From a gamma proteobacterium HTCC2207 (GTDB taxonomy: Bacteria > Pseudomonadota > Gammaproteobacteria > Pseudomonadales > Porticoccaceae): 64,000 nt of DNA. Positions 21,671 through 31,103 of this stretch are shown here, in pieces. Location: positions 1 through 64,000 of the forward strand of contig CAJJDA010000002.1 of assembly GCA_905182855.1 (NCBI GenBank), written 5' to 3'. Within the stretch, counting starts at the first letter, position 1; each line of letters starts with the position of its first letter. The translations under genes and the position numbers were made by a program. Under the pieces are notes generated by a model. It did no database searches. It saw only the letters and a program-made list of their open reading frames with translations, and had not been told where the DNA came from.

Positions 21671-22172
21671 CTGTGGCGCATAATGCGTTGTTTCTGGCGG
21701 TCCCAGTCACGCGCCTTGTCGTCAGAGCGTTTATCGTAGCTGGCCTTACCTTTAGCTAGCGCGATTTCGCACTTAATAAGGTGCCCCTTCCAGTACAGAG
21801 CCGTGCAGACGCAGGTGTGACCTTTTTGGTTTACCCCTTCCTCAAGCTTGCTCAGCTCACGGTGATTGAGGAGTAATTTTCTAGTGCGCCTGGCATCAGT
21901 GACATAATGAGTTGAGGCTGAGGGGAGCGGCGTGATGTTGGTGCCAATTAAAAAGGCTTCGCCGTTTTTAATGAAGACATATGTATCAGTGAGGTTGACC
22001 TTGCTTGCGCGAAGGCTCTTCACTTCCCAACCCAGAAGGGACAGGCCAGCTTCAAATTTTTCTTCAATAAAATAGTCGTGCTTGACCTTGCGGTTAAGGG
22101 CGATGGTCGTGGACTGCTGCTTGGGGTTTTCTCAGTCGCGAAGCCGGTGGCGTTGGCGGTGGAGATTGTCAT
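21667..22172 (-). CDS. smpB: SsrA-binding protein SmpB (apparent single-base frameshift near 22123-22130)
   Basis: Listed ORF 21667..22023 lacks the N-terminus; upstream sequence encodes [40 protein letters not shown] in frame with it, while the only ATG (22172) is in another frame: [15 protein letters not shown]. Confidence 0.88.
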
Positions 22173-22254
22173 GGAATATTACCACTGCCAATTAGATACT
22201 GTATTCGCGCTGCGATATGGTTACACTTTGTACTAAAAAATTTGGGGATGAATT

Positions 22255-23628
22255 GTGGCAATACAACAAAAAGGAATGCACGGTACCTGGGATAGACGAT
22301 GGACCTTTATTATGGCGGCGACCGGATCAGCTGTAGGTTTGGGCAATATATGGAAGTTTCCTTATGTGGCGGGCAGTAATGGGGGTGGTGCCTTTGTACT
22401 GGTCTATCTGGTCTGTATCTTACTGATCGGCGTACCAGTGATGATGGCTGAGGTGCTGATTGGCCGCAGGGGTCGTCAAAGCCCGATTAACTCAGTGCGC
22501 GATGTGGTGCTTGAAAGTGGTGCTGATTCCCGTTGGCGCCATGTTGGCTGGGTAGGTGTTTCCGCGGGAATGCTGATTCTCTCTTTTTATGCCGTAATTG
22601 CAGGATGGGCGCTGTCCTATATTTTTGCAATGGCCTCTGGTGAGTTGGCCGGCGTTAATGGTGATTCAGCCGCTGCGGTATTTGCGGGGCTGTTGGCAGA
22701 CCCTGTCAGATTAATTTTTTGGCAATCGCTATTTATGCTGCTTTGTGTGTTGGTGGTCGTTGGCGGTGTCAAAAAAGGACTGGGTGTTGCGGTAGAAATT
22801 TTGATGCCGCTGTTGTTTTTCATGCTGCTGCTGCTCCTAGGGTTGAGCTATTTTCAGGGCAATTTTGCGGCGGCGTGGCATTTTCTATTTAGTTTTAATA
22901 TTGAGCTGCTGACATGGCGGGGAGTACTTGAGGCGATGGGTCAGGCCTTCTTTACGCTCAGTATAGGTATGGGTGCAATTATGGCCTACGGCGCCTACAT
23001 GCCACAGAAGGTAAATATAGGTAAGACTATTTTAATTGTGGCGTTCTTTGACAGCTTAGTGGCGATTGTTTCCGGATTGATCATCTTCTCGATTGTCTTC
23101 GGTACACAGGGTATTGAGCCCAGTGCCGGCCCCGGATTAATGTTTATTAGTCTTCCAGTGGCCTTCGCTAACATGTCTGGTGGATTACTGATTGGTTGCG
23201 CGTTCTTTGTGCTGGTATCAATCGCCGCCTGGAGTTCGGCTATCTCATTGCTCGAGCCCTGCGTGGCGTGGCTTATTGAGGCAAAAGATGTCGGTCGCAC
23301 GAATGCTAATCTACTGCTAGCCGGCTTTGCCTGGCTGCTGGGTATTGGCAGCGTCCTATCATTTAACGTCTGGTCTGACATCCAGCTGGCCGGCTTTACT
23401 TTCTTTGATTTTCTGGACTTTTTGACCACGAATATTATGCTGCCGCTGTCCGGGTTGCTGATTGCTTTGTTTGTGGGTTATGCGGTTAAGCCTGAATTTA
23501 TCAATTTGGAAATGGATGACATATCGCCTATCATGCTAAAGGTGTGGCGAGTGAGCCTAAGATATATTGCCCCGGTGGCTATTAGTGCCGTATTTGTCAT
23601 GGGTATTTATGATAAATTTTTCTCATAG
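22255..23628 (+). CDS. Sodium-dependent transporter, SNF/NSS family
   Basis: 457 aa; RWTFIMAATGSAVGLGNIWKFPYVAGSNGGGAFVLVYL; GTG start. Confidence 0.95.
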   Translation: MAIQQKGMHGTWDRRWTFIMAATGSAVGLGNIWKFPYVAGSNGGGAFVLVYLVCILLIGVPVMMAEVLIGRRGRQSPINSVRDVVLESGADSRWRHVGWVGVSAGMLILSFYAVIAGWALSYIFAMASGELAGVNGDSAAAVFAGLLADPVRLIFWQSLFMLLCVLVVVGGVKKGLGVAVEILMPLLFFMLLLLLGLSYFQGNFAAAWHFLFSFNIELLTWRGVLEAMGQAFFTLSIGMGAIMAYGAYMPQKVNIGKTILIVAFFDSLVAIVSGLIIFSIVFGTQGIEPSAGPGLMFISLPVAFANMSGGLLIGCAFFVLVSIAAWSSAISLLEPCVAWLIEAKDVGRTNANLLLAGFAWLLGIGSVLSFNVWSDIQLAGFTFFDFLDFLTTNIMLPLSGLLIALFVGYAVKPEFINLEMDDISPIMLKVWRVSLRYIAPVAISAVFVMGIYDKFFS

Positions 23629-23630
23629 GA

Positions 23631-24086
23631 TTGGTTTTGGCGACTATTAGACGTTCTGCACTAGTTATGCACTCAGATGAAGCTATGTTCTCTCTGGTGA
23701 ATGATGTTGCCAGCTACCCTCTGTTTATGGATGGCTGTCACGCCGTGGAGGTGTTTGAGCATACTGATCAGACGATGTTGGCGCGCCTAGACCTCAAGAA
23801 GGCCGGCGTGCAGATCAGTTTAATGACCAGAAACAATTTGACGGCGCCGTCGAAGATTGAAATGACCTTAGAAGATGGGCCATTTAAAACATTTCTCGGA
23901 GTTTGGACATTTAAGGCCTTAACCGATACTGCTTGCAAGGTATCGCTGGATTTAGACTTTGAATTTAAAAGTAGAGGATTAGGCTTGGCCGCCTCTAATC
24001 TGTTTTCTGGAGTCGCTAATAAGCTTGTCGACTCCCTATGTACCCGCGCCGATAAGGTGCTTTTGGAGCCAGTGAATGACCGATGA
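23631..24086 (+). CDS. ratA: RatA/COQ10 family (START-like) ubiquinone-binding/ribosome association protein
   Basis: 151 aa; MFSLVNDVASYPLFMDGC, next to rnfH. Confidence 0.92.
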   Translation: MVLATIRRSALVMHSDEAMFSLVNDVASYPLFMDGCHAVEVFEHTDQTMLARLDLKKAGVQISLMTRNNLTAPSKIEMTLEDGPFKTFLGVWTFKALTDTACKVSLDLDFEFKSRGLGLAASNLFSGVANKLVDSLCTRADKVLLEPVNDR

Positions 24087-24411
24087 TAAGATGATTACCG
24101 TAGAGGTAGCCTATGCGCTGCCGGAAAAGCAGTCCCTAATACAGTTTTCTGTGCCTGAAGGCACTACCGCGCTTGCAGCTGTTGAAAAATCAGGGGTTTT
24201 AGTCTCTTATCCGGAGATCGATACAAATACCGACAAGATGGGACTTTTTTCTCAGGTGTTCGGCACAAAAGGGCTTAATGAGCCCGCGACCTATCTGCTC
24301 CAAGACCGCGATCGAGTTGAAATTTACCGGCCATTAATTGCTGATCCAAAAGAGGTTAGGCGCCGCCGTGCAGATGAGGCCAAAGCGAAAAAACAATTGG
24401 CCGAAGCCTAG
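24076..24411 (+). CDS. rnfH: RnfH family ubiquitin-like protein
   Basis: 111 aa; VGLFSQ-like KMGLFSQVFG, RDRVEIYRPLIADPKEVRRRRA. Confidence 0.95.
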   Translation: MTDDKMITVEVAYALPEKQSLIQFSVPEGTTALAAVEKSGVLVSYPEIDTNTDKMGLFSQVFGTKGLNEPATYLLQDRDRVEIYRPLIADPKEVRRRRADEAKAKKQLAEA

Positions 24412-24427
24412 CGCTTGGGCGTAGGGC

Positions 24428-24790
24428 TTAATCGGAATCGTTTTCTTCTGATGCCGCTGAGCTGGGCAGGTAATCGCCAGTCATGCGTTCCAGATTGCCC
24501 TCTGCATCAAAATAAATAGTCATGCGCTCCTCAGTCTTTGCACCGTCGCGGGCGGTTTGGCTGTAGTAGTAATCCCAGCGTTTTCGATCGAACGTATCGG
24601 CAATCATGGGTGTCCCCAAGACAAACTGAACCTGAGACTGCGTCATGCCAGGGCGCAGCTTATCAATCATCTCTTGATCGAGGATGTTGCCCTGTTGAAT
24701 GGTAACTTTGCGGACGCTGGGGAATTCCACCCAGCTGCAGCCGCTGGTAAAGAGAGTCAAACTAATCAGTAACAAGAGAACATTTCGCAT
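24428..24790 (-). CDS. bamE: Outer membrane protein assembly factor BamE
   Basis: 120 aa from MRNVLLLLISLTLFTSGCSW lipobox; RPGMTQSQVQFVLGTPMIADTF; listed ORF start (25234) is an overextension over fur. Confidence 0.95.
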   Translation of the reverse strand: MRNVLLLLISLTLFTSGCSWVEFPSVRKVTIQQGNILDQEMIDKLRPGMTQSQVQFVLGTPMIADTFDRKRWDYYYSQTARDGAKTEERMTIYFDAEGNLERMTGDYLPSSAASEENDSD

Positions 24791-24859
24791 TGATGGCTTC
24801 CAGTTAGTTGCGCGAACGGGGATAATACAGATATCGGAGTCTATAGAGAAGAGGTATAC

Positions 24860-25267
24860 ATGCCTGTAGAAGATCAGGAACTGAAAAAAGCGGGTCTCAA
24901 GGTTACATTGCCCAGAGTCAAGATTCTTCAAATTCTTGAAAATGTGGTGGATAGGCACATGACGGCTGAGGATATTTATCAGGCGCTGCGTGACGCTGAG
25001 GAAGATGTCGGTATCGCGACGGTCTATCGGGTGCTGACACAATTCGAGGCGGCCGGGCTGATTGAGCGTCATAACTTTGATAATGGGCCAGCTGTTTATG
25101 AGCTTGATCGTGGCGAGCATCATGATCATATGGTCTGTACTGAGACGGGTAAAGTCATTGAATTCCACGATGCGGACATTGAAAAGATTCAAGAGCGAAT
25201 CGCCAAACAAAATGGCTATGACCTCGTCGGCCATAGTTTGGTTCTGTACGTCAAGCCTAAAAGCTAA
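24860..25267 (+). CDS. fur: Ferric iron uptake transcriptional regulator
   Basis: 135 aa; GLKVTLPRVKILQIL, GIATVYRVLTQFEAAGLI, HHDHMVC. Confidence 0.98.
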   Translation: MPVEDQELKKAGLKVTLPRVKILQILENVVDRHMTAEDIYQALRDAEEDVGIATVYRVLTQFEAAGLIERHNFDNGPAVYELDRGEHHDHMVCTETGKVIEFHDADIEKIQERIAKQNGYDLVGHSLVLYVKPKS

Positions 25268-25307
25268 AAACAGTTAACAAGTCTCCTCACAGTGAACGGC
25301 GCAAAAC

Positions 25308-26687
25308 ATGACTCTAAAGCAGATCGAAGGATTCCTTAATGCCTGGGCTGACCTTATGTGGAGTACGCCTCTGGTGGTGCTGCTGGTCGGTGGCGGTTTG
25401 TTTTTCATGGTTTATTCGCGCTTTCAGCCCTATCGCTATTTTGGTCACGGCGTCGATCTGCTGCGCGGCAAGTACAGCGATCCTGACGACCCGGGCTATA
25501 TTCCCCATTCTCAGGCTCTGGCCACAGCACTATCAGGTACCATTGGCCTTGGCAACATTGCCGGTGTTGCTATCGCCATTAGTATCGGTGGACCCGGTGC
25601 GGTCTTTTGGATGTGGGTCACCGCGATTGTTGGGGTGGCAACCAAGTTTTATACCGCATCCCTGGCGGTGATGTATCGAACGCAAGATGCTGACGGCAAG
25701 CTTCATGCGGGTCCTATGCATGTCATCATGGAGGGTATGGGTAAGCGCTGGTATCCGCTGGCGGCCCTTTTTGCCGCGGCCTGTCTGATTGGTGCGCTGC
25801 CGCTTTTCCAGGCTAATCAGTTTATTCAGTTACTCAGAGAGGTCGTAGCAATTCCTGCGGGCTGGGCGAGTCAGGAGCAGCATTTCACCTTTGATCTGGT
25901 CGCTAGCTCAATAGTGGCGATACTAGTGGGGGTGGTTGTGGCCGGTCGTATTGAGCGTATTGGACAGCTGACCGTGCGCCTAGTGCCAACCATGGTGGTT
26001 ATGTACTTAATGATGACTGCTACTGTTCTTTATACCTACGCCGCCGACATTCCTATGACACTTTGGTTGATCGTCACGGATGCCTTTACCGGTCAGGCTG
26101 CCGCTGGAGGTTCGATTGGAGCAGTTATTTTAATCGGGGTACGCCGCGGGGCTTTCTCTAATGAAGCGGGCATTGGTACGGAATCTATGGCCCATGGCAC
26201 GGCTAAAACTGCACAGCCTATTCGAGAAGGTACAGTAGCGATGATTGGGCCTGTGGTTGATACTCTGATTGTCTGCACCTGCACGGCACTAATCATTTTA
26301 CTGACAGGGGTATGGCAGACCGATGCCGGATATGAGGGGGTTACTATGACCGCTCGTGCGATCGAGCAGGTGTTTCCCACAACGGGCATCTACCTGTTGT
26401 TGCTCATGGTGGGTATGTTAAGTTTTAGTACGATGGTCACAATGTGGTTTTACGGCGTCAAGTGTATGGGTTTCTTATTTGGTGTGGAGCGCCAGTATTA
26501 TTATTCGCCGATCTATCTTGCCCTGCTAGTTGTAGGTGCGGTGGTGTCGATGGATGTAGTCAATGGGCTCATTCTGGCGTCTTATGCCACGATGGCTATT
26601 CCAACAATGATCTCTGCTCTATACCTGTCGCCCAAGGTCAATGAGGCCGCTAAGGCCTATTTTGCAACACTCAATAGCAAGAATTAG
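25308..26687 (+). CDS. Alanine/glycine:cation symporter family protein (AGCS)
   Basis: 459 aa; ALSGTIGLGNIAGVAIAISIGGPGAVFWMWVTA, GVRRGAFSNEAGIGTESMAHGTAKT. Confidence 0.95.
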   Translation: MTLKQIEGFLNAWADLMWSTPLVVLLVGGGLFFMVYSRFQPYRYFGHGVDLLRGKYSDPDDPGYIPHSQALATALSGTIGLGNIAGVAIAISIGGPGAVFWMWVTAIVGVATKFYTASLAVMYRTQDADGKLHAGPMHVIMEGMGKRWYPLAALFAAACLIGALPLFQANQFIQLLREVVAIPAGWASQEQHFTFDLVASSIVAILVGVVVAGRIERIGQLTVRLVPTMVVMYLMMTATVLYTYAADIPMTLWLIVTDAFTGQAAAGGSIGAVILIGVRRGAFSNEAGIGTESMAHGTAKTAQPIREGTVAMIGPVVDTLIVCTCTALIILLTGVWQTDAGYEGVTMTARAIEQVFPTTGIYLLLLMVGMLSFSTMVTMWFYGVKCMGFLFGVERQYYYSPIYLALLVVGAVVSMDVVNGLILASYATMAIPTMISALYLSPKVNEAAKAYFATLNSKN

Positions 26688-26723
26688 GCCGCTACAGATG
26701 CCGACTGAATTTGTTGGCACAGG

Positions 26724-27209
26724 TTATAACAGTTTCTCAATATGCGCTGCGATAGCCGCAGGCTTCTGAATGCTCGCAAAGCGATCCACTACCTGCCCGT
26801 CGCGATCGACTAAGAATTTGGTGAAATTCCACTTAATACTGTCGGTGATTAGGCCGCCCGCCTGCTGGGTTAAATAGCTATAGAGCGGATGTCGTTCAGC
26901 GCCATTAACATCAATTTTACCCATTACAGGGAAGCTTAAGCCGTAGTTGATCTGGCAAAATTCCTGCACCTCAGCATTGCTACCGGGTTCCTGCTTACCA
27001 AATTGATTGCAGGGCAAGGCTATAACCACTAGGCCGCGTTCGTGATATGTATCATGCAGCTCTTGAAGACCCTCATACTGCGGAGTAAAACCGCATTTGC
27101 TGGCGGTGTTAACAATGAGTAGCACCTTGCCCCGGTAGTCCTGCAGTGCTTTTTCATCGCCCGTACTTGTGGCGATCGTAAAATCATAGACGGAATGAGC
27201 TTTAGTCAT
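26724..27209 (-). CDS. Glutathione peroxidase
   Basis: 161 aa; VNTASKCGFTPQYEGLQ, LPCNQFGKQEPG, KWNFTKFLVDRDG. Confidence 0.96.
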   Translation of the reverse strand: MTKAHSVYDFTIATSTGDEKALQDYRGKVLLIVNTASKCGFTPQYEGLQELHDTYHERGLVVIALPCNQFGKQEPGSNAEVQEFCQINYGLSFPVMGKIDVNGAERHPLYSYLTQQAGGLITDSIKWNFTKFLVDRDGQVVDRFASIQKPAAIAAHIEKLL

Positions 27210-27234
27210 AGTATTTCTTGTTCTCTTAAGTGAA

Positions 27235-28026
27235 TTATTTAAAGCAGTGCTCTGGTGCTGGAAATTGGCGGTTGCGGACAGCTGCGCCGTAGGCAGTGAT
27301 CGCCTCTTGAATACTTGATGCAGGCTCCAAGAAGTCTCTTGAGAATTTTGGTAGGCGTTGGGATATACCGATCATATCGTAAAGAACCAATACCTGAGCA
27401 TCTGTATCTGGGCCTGCGCCTATTCCAATAACCGGTATTGACAGTGCCTGTGATAGATCACGCCCAAGAGAGGATGGTACGCATTCAACAACGATCAAAT
27501 CGGCTCCGGCCTCTTCGAGTACCTTAGCTTCCATAATCATCTGTGCGGCCGCCTCGTCTTCTTTACCCTGGACTTTATAGCCGCCGAGTTTATGCACTGA
27601 CTGCGGCGTAAGACCAACATGGCCGCAGACTGGGATGCCACGTTCAGTGAGCATATAAATGCTATCAGCAAGCCATTCACCGCCCTCTAGTTTGACCATC
27701 TGTGCTCCGGCCCGCATCAGAATGGCCGCATTATCCAATGCTTGGGTCTCGGTGGCATAGGACATAAAGGGCATATCTGTCATGAGTAGTGAGCGGCTAT
27801 TGCCGCGCTTGACCGCTTCGGTATGGTAGGCCATTTCGTCAATAGTGACAGGAATTGTACTGTCTCTACCCTGAGTTACATTGCCGAGAGAATCGCCGAC
27901 CAGCGTGACTTCGATGTCAGCCGCTTCGATCAACTTAGCAAAGGTATAGTCATAGGCAGTGATGGCTGCAAACTTATCGCCGGCTGTTTTCATCGCCTGC
28001 AAGCTACTAATAGTGGTGGTTTTCAT
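27235..28026 (-). CDS. panB: 3-methyl-2-oxobutanoate hydroxymethyltransferase
   Basis: 263 aa; AITAYDYTFAKLIE, LVGDSLGNVTQG, HVGLTPQSVHKLGGYKVQGK. Confidence 0.97.
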   Translation of the reverse strand: MKTTTISSLQAMKTAGDKFAAITAYDYTFAKLIEAADIEVTLVGDSLGNVTQGRDSTIPVTIDEMAYHTEAVKRGNSRSLLMTDMPFMSYATETQALDNAAILMRAGAQMVKLEGGEWLADSIYMLTERGIPVCGHVGLTPQSVHKLGGYKVQGKEDEAAAQMIMEAKVLEEAGADLIVVECVPSSLGRDLSQALSIPVIGIGAGPDTDAQVLVLYDMIGISQRLPKFSRDFLEPASSIQEAITAYGAAVRNRQFPAPEHCFK

Positions 28027-28809
28027 GGTACCTGAGCGACCTCAATAGTCTTTAGAGTTTGCCAAGTTACGGGTTTTCTCCCCGGATCACAAGACGCAAC
28101 TAACGCTAACCTGACAGCAGTCTGCTGTAGTGGGTGTGGGTTGTAGTAATGACGTCCCGTTTTTGTCTGAAGTATATATTTGACCAGAGTTGTCATAGTC
28201 GAGATCACTTTCAGCCAGATTGATCTCGGCGGTGTTTACAATGAGTAATGGCGTGTCATCGTAATGGTAAAAAAACTGCGTGTAGGCATCATTTAACTGT
28301 TGTAGGTAAGACGGCTCTATATTTCTTTCAATGGCATTGCCGCGGCGCTGAACGCGTTCATAGAGCGTCTCAGTGGGGGCCTGTAAATAGATAACTAGAT
28401 CGGGCTTGGTTAGATCGCAGACAACATTGTCATAGACAGTTTGGTACAGACGATATTCGTCATCGTCCAGCGTGACCTTGGCAAATAATGGGTCCTTATC
28501 AATCAGAAAATCAGATATACGCACCGGCTGGAAAATGTCACCCTGCCGCAAGTCCTGCAGCTTACGCATTCGCTGGAACAAAAAATACAGCTGAGTAGGC
28601 AATGCATTGCTGCGAGGATCCTGATAAAAGCGCTCTAGAAACGGATTTTCTTCAGCTTTCTCTAAGAGCGTTTCATAATTGAAAGAGTGAGCCAGACGCT
28701 TGGCAAGTGTTGTTTTGCCTATGCCGATAGGACCTTCTATTGCAATATAACTGGGAATTGAGCAGCTAGATAGATCAAGGTTGCCTGCCCTTACTGTGCT
28801 CTTTTCCAT
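28023..28809 (-). CDS. Deoxynucleoside kinase (apparent single-base frameshift near 28181-28195)
   Basis: MEKSTVRAGNLDLSSCSIPSYIAIEGPIGIGKTTLAKRL...; C-terminus continues in the -frame ORF 28023..28208 as TLVKYILQTKTGRHYYNP, with its TGA overlapping the panB ATG. Confidence 0.85.
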
Positions 28810-28861
28810 ATTGCGCTCCCATTTTTTGACGACTTCATGTCGCCAGTTGAAGGTGATCAAA

Positions 28862-29353
28862 CTACAATTTTACGATACCTTGATCAGAGCAATTTGCCAA
28901 GAGGCTGAGGAGATTTTCACCGCTGGGCAGCGAAATGTTAGCACCCAAATCGACCAATGGTGCCAGCACAAAGGCTCGTTCGCACATTCTGGGGTGAGGT
29001 ACAGTGAGTCGTTCAGTGTCGATCACCTGCAGATCGTACAGCAGAATATCTAGGTCTAGGGTTCTGGCGCCCCAGCGGATGGTGCGCACTCGGCCCTGAG
29101 CTCGCTCAATACCCTGCAAGCAGTCAAGTAGGCTTAAAGGGTTGAGTAGGGTGTCCAGCTTAACCGCTGCATTAATGTAGTCGGGCTGAAGACCTGGGCC
29201 AATCGCACGGGTCTTATAACGATGGGATGTGGCTACGACGGTGATATCTGGGTGCAGCGATAGACTGTCAATCGCATGGTCTAACTGCGTGGCAGGTTCT
29301 GTGCCTGCATCGTCAACCAAGTTGCTACCCAAACTGATATAAGCACATGCCAT
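28862..29353 (-). CDS. folK: 2-amino-4-hydroxy-6-hydroxymethyldihydropteridine diphosphokinase
   Basis: AYISLGSNLVDD, RTIRWGARTLDLDILLYD, VPHPRMCERAFVLAPL; start MACAY at 29353. Confidence 0.96.
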   Translation of the reverse strand: MACAYISLGSNLVDDAGTEPATQLDHAIDSLSLHPDITVVATSHRYKTRAIGPGLQPDYINAAVKLDTLLNPLSLLDCLQGIERAQGRVRTIRWGARTLDLDILLYDLQVIDTERLTVPHPRMCERAFVLAPLVDLGANISLPSGENLLSLLANCSDQGIVKL

Positions 29354-29361
29354 CAGCAATC

Positions 29362-30729
29362 TTACTCGGAGGGTGCTGTTGGTTTTGACCTTCGGCGGTT
29401 GCGGGTACGGCTTTTTTTGTTGCTTGGCTCTCCTATGGTTGCCGCCATTCTTGCGCGTTTCTCGGTGTTGGCTTCTTGGTAGGCAGTCCACCAGTCTCCA
29501 AGACCACTCAATTCTTCGCCGGCCTGTTCTCGCAATAAAACAAAATCGTAGGCCGCTCTAAAGCGCGAATGCGCCACTAGACGTTCAGCACGCTGACCGC
29601 CGCGACGGGGGAGAAGTAACTGAAGATCCCATATCTCACGCATGGGCATAGTAAAGCGCTTGGGAATGGCGGTGATCGGTATCTGCTTGGCAATAACCTC
29701 TCCCGCAGCTTTACTCAATGCATAAGATGCTGAATTACCTCGATCTCGATATTGGGCTGCCAAGTGCTGCACCGCTGGCCATAGTAATGCCGCATAAATA
29801 AAGGCTGGTGTAACGCGCTTTTCGGCACGGATACGTATATCTGTATTGGTGAAGGCTTGGCCAATGAGTCGACAAGTGAGATTGTCCCTGTCTTTCATCA
29901 TGGTACCCAACTGGGGAACAATGCGTTCAAACAAGCCGTATTCATAAAGCAGCCAAAATGTCGCCAGCCCCTGGCCACTCATAAAAAGCTTGATGGTCTC
30001 GTCAAATAATCTTGGCGGCGATACATGCTCTAAATCGGCAGCTAATTTGTGCATTGGCTTGGCAGTTCTAGCGTCGATCGTAAAGCCCAATTTGGCGCAA
30101 AAGCGCACCACGCGCAGCATGCGCACCGGGTCCTCACGGAATCGAGTTGCGGGATCGCCCATAATTCGAATAACACGACTCTCAATGTCCTCGAGACCGC
30201 CGGCGAAATCATGAATACTGTTATCACTGGGATCGTAATAGAGGGCATTTATCGTCAGGTCTCGCCGGCTGGCATCATCAGTCACTGAACCAAAGACATT
30301 ATCTCGGGTGAGCATGCCGCTATTAGATTGCTGTCGCAAGCCTTTACCGCTTTTGTTGCCGTTCGGCTTGGTTTCGTTGGAGCGAAAGGTCGTAACCTCA
30401 ATGATCTCTCGGCTAAATTGGACGTGGACTATCTGAAATCTGCGGCCAATGATACGTGACCGCCTAAATAAGACCTTTACTTCAGCTGGCTTGGCACTGG
30501 TGGCGACATCAAAGTCTTTCGGTTTTAGCCCCAGCAGCAGGTCACGAATGGACCCGCCCACGACATAGGCTTCATGGCCGGCATCTTGCAGGACTTCGAC
30601 AACCTTTCTAGCATCGCGACTAATCATATTGGCGATTAGGGCATGTTGGCCAGATTTGACGATTAGCGGTGTCCCCGCGCCTTGCTTACGGTTACTTTTG
30701 TCGAAAAACTTAGTAATTATTTCCAGCAT
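29362..30729 (-). CDS. pcnB: Poly(A) polymerase I
   Basis: 455 aa; AYVVGGSIRDLLLGLKPKDFDVATSAKP, basic C-terminus. Confidence 0.96.
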   Translation of the reverse strand: MLEIITKFFDKSNRKQGAGTPLIVKSGQHALIANMISRDARKVVEVLQDAGHEAYVVGGSIRDLLLGLKPKDFDVATSAKPAEVKVLFRRSRIIGRRFQIVHVQFSREIIEVTTFRSNETKPNGNKSGKGLRQQSNSGMLTRDNVFGSVTDDASRRDLTINALYYDPSDNSIHDFAGGLEDIESRVIRIMGDPATRFREDPVRMLRVVRFCAKLGFTIDARTAKPMHKLAADLEHVSPPRLFDETIKLFMSGQGLATFWLLYEYGLFERIVPQLGTMMKDRDNLTCRLIGQAFTNTDIRIRAEKRVTPAFIYAALLWPAVQHLAAQYRDRGNSASYALSKAAGEVIAKQIPITAIPKRFTMPMREIWDLQLLLPRRGGQRAERLVAHSRFRAAYDFVLLREQAGEELSGLGDWWTAYQEANTEKRARMAATIGEPSNKKSRTRNRRRSKPTAPSE

Positions 30730-30820
30730 GAAGCGAGTGCCGATAGACAGTGGATTGAGGTAAAGCAGTTTAGCAGAGGATCACAGCGAACGGGAGAACT
30801 GGATGGTATAAACCACCGCC

Positions 30821-30855
30821 AGAAATTAAAAGGGGACTGCCTTTAGGCAATCCCC
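30821..30855 (-). terminator. Rho-independent terminator
   Basis: Minus strand GGGGATTGCCTAAAGGCAGTCCCCTTTTAATTT: 10-bp stem with one mismatch, TAAA-type loop, T-rich tail. Confidence 0.75.
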
Positions 30856-30968
30856 GAAAAGGACCTTCAAGATTTGAGTCCTAGGACTTAAACTATCCAA
30901 CCCTGTCGCAATCCATCCATTTTTTATTGTTTTTTATAGTTATTGTTACTCAAGACCTAGATCTTGGT
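30822..30968 (-). ncRNA. Putative sRNA between cbrB-like gene and pcnB (CrcZ/CrcY-like position)
   Basis: Minus strand: candidate sigma70 promoter TTGTGC-N16-TAGAAT (30975-31002), two AACAATAA (AANAANAA) motifs at 30940-30947 and 30924-30931, 3' intrinsic terminator. Confidence 0.35.
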
Positions 30969-31103
30969 ATCCTTATTCTAATCAGAAATCATAGCGGCAC
31001 AAGAGAAACATGACGGGTTAGCGAACTATTTTGCAACCACACAGAATTGGATATCAAGTGTTACCTATTGAAACAAAAAAACTGGCCAATCCTGTTGCGG
31101 GGG

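Noticed and set aside
22995-23429. 144-aa minus-strand ORF
   Set aside because: Antisense to the intact NSS transporter; no recognisable domain.
24791-25234. N-terminal extension of the minus-strand bamE ORF
   Set aside because: Lies antisense across fur; the lipoprotein signal at MRNVLLLL marks the real start.
28023-28208. 61-aa ORF as an independent gene
   Set aside because: It is the displaced C-terminus of the deoxynucleoside kinase.
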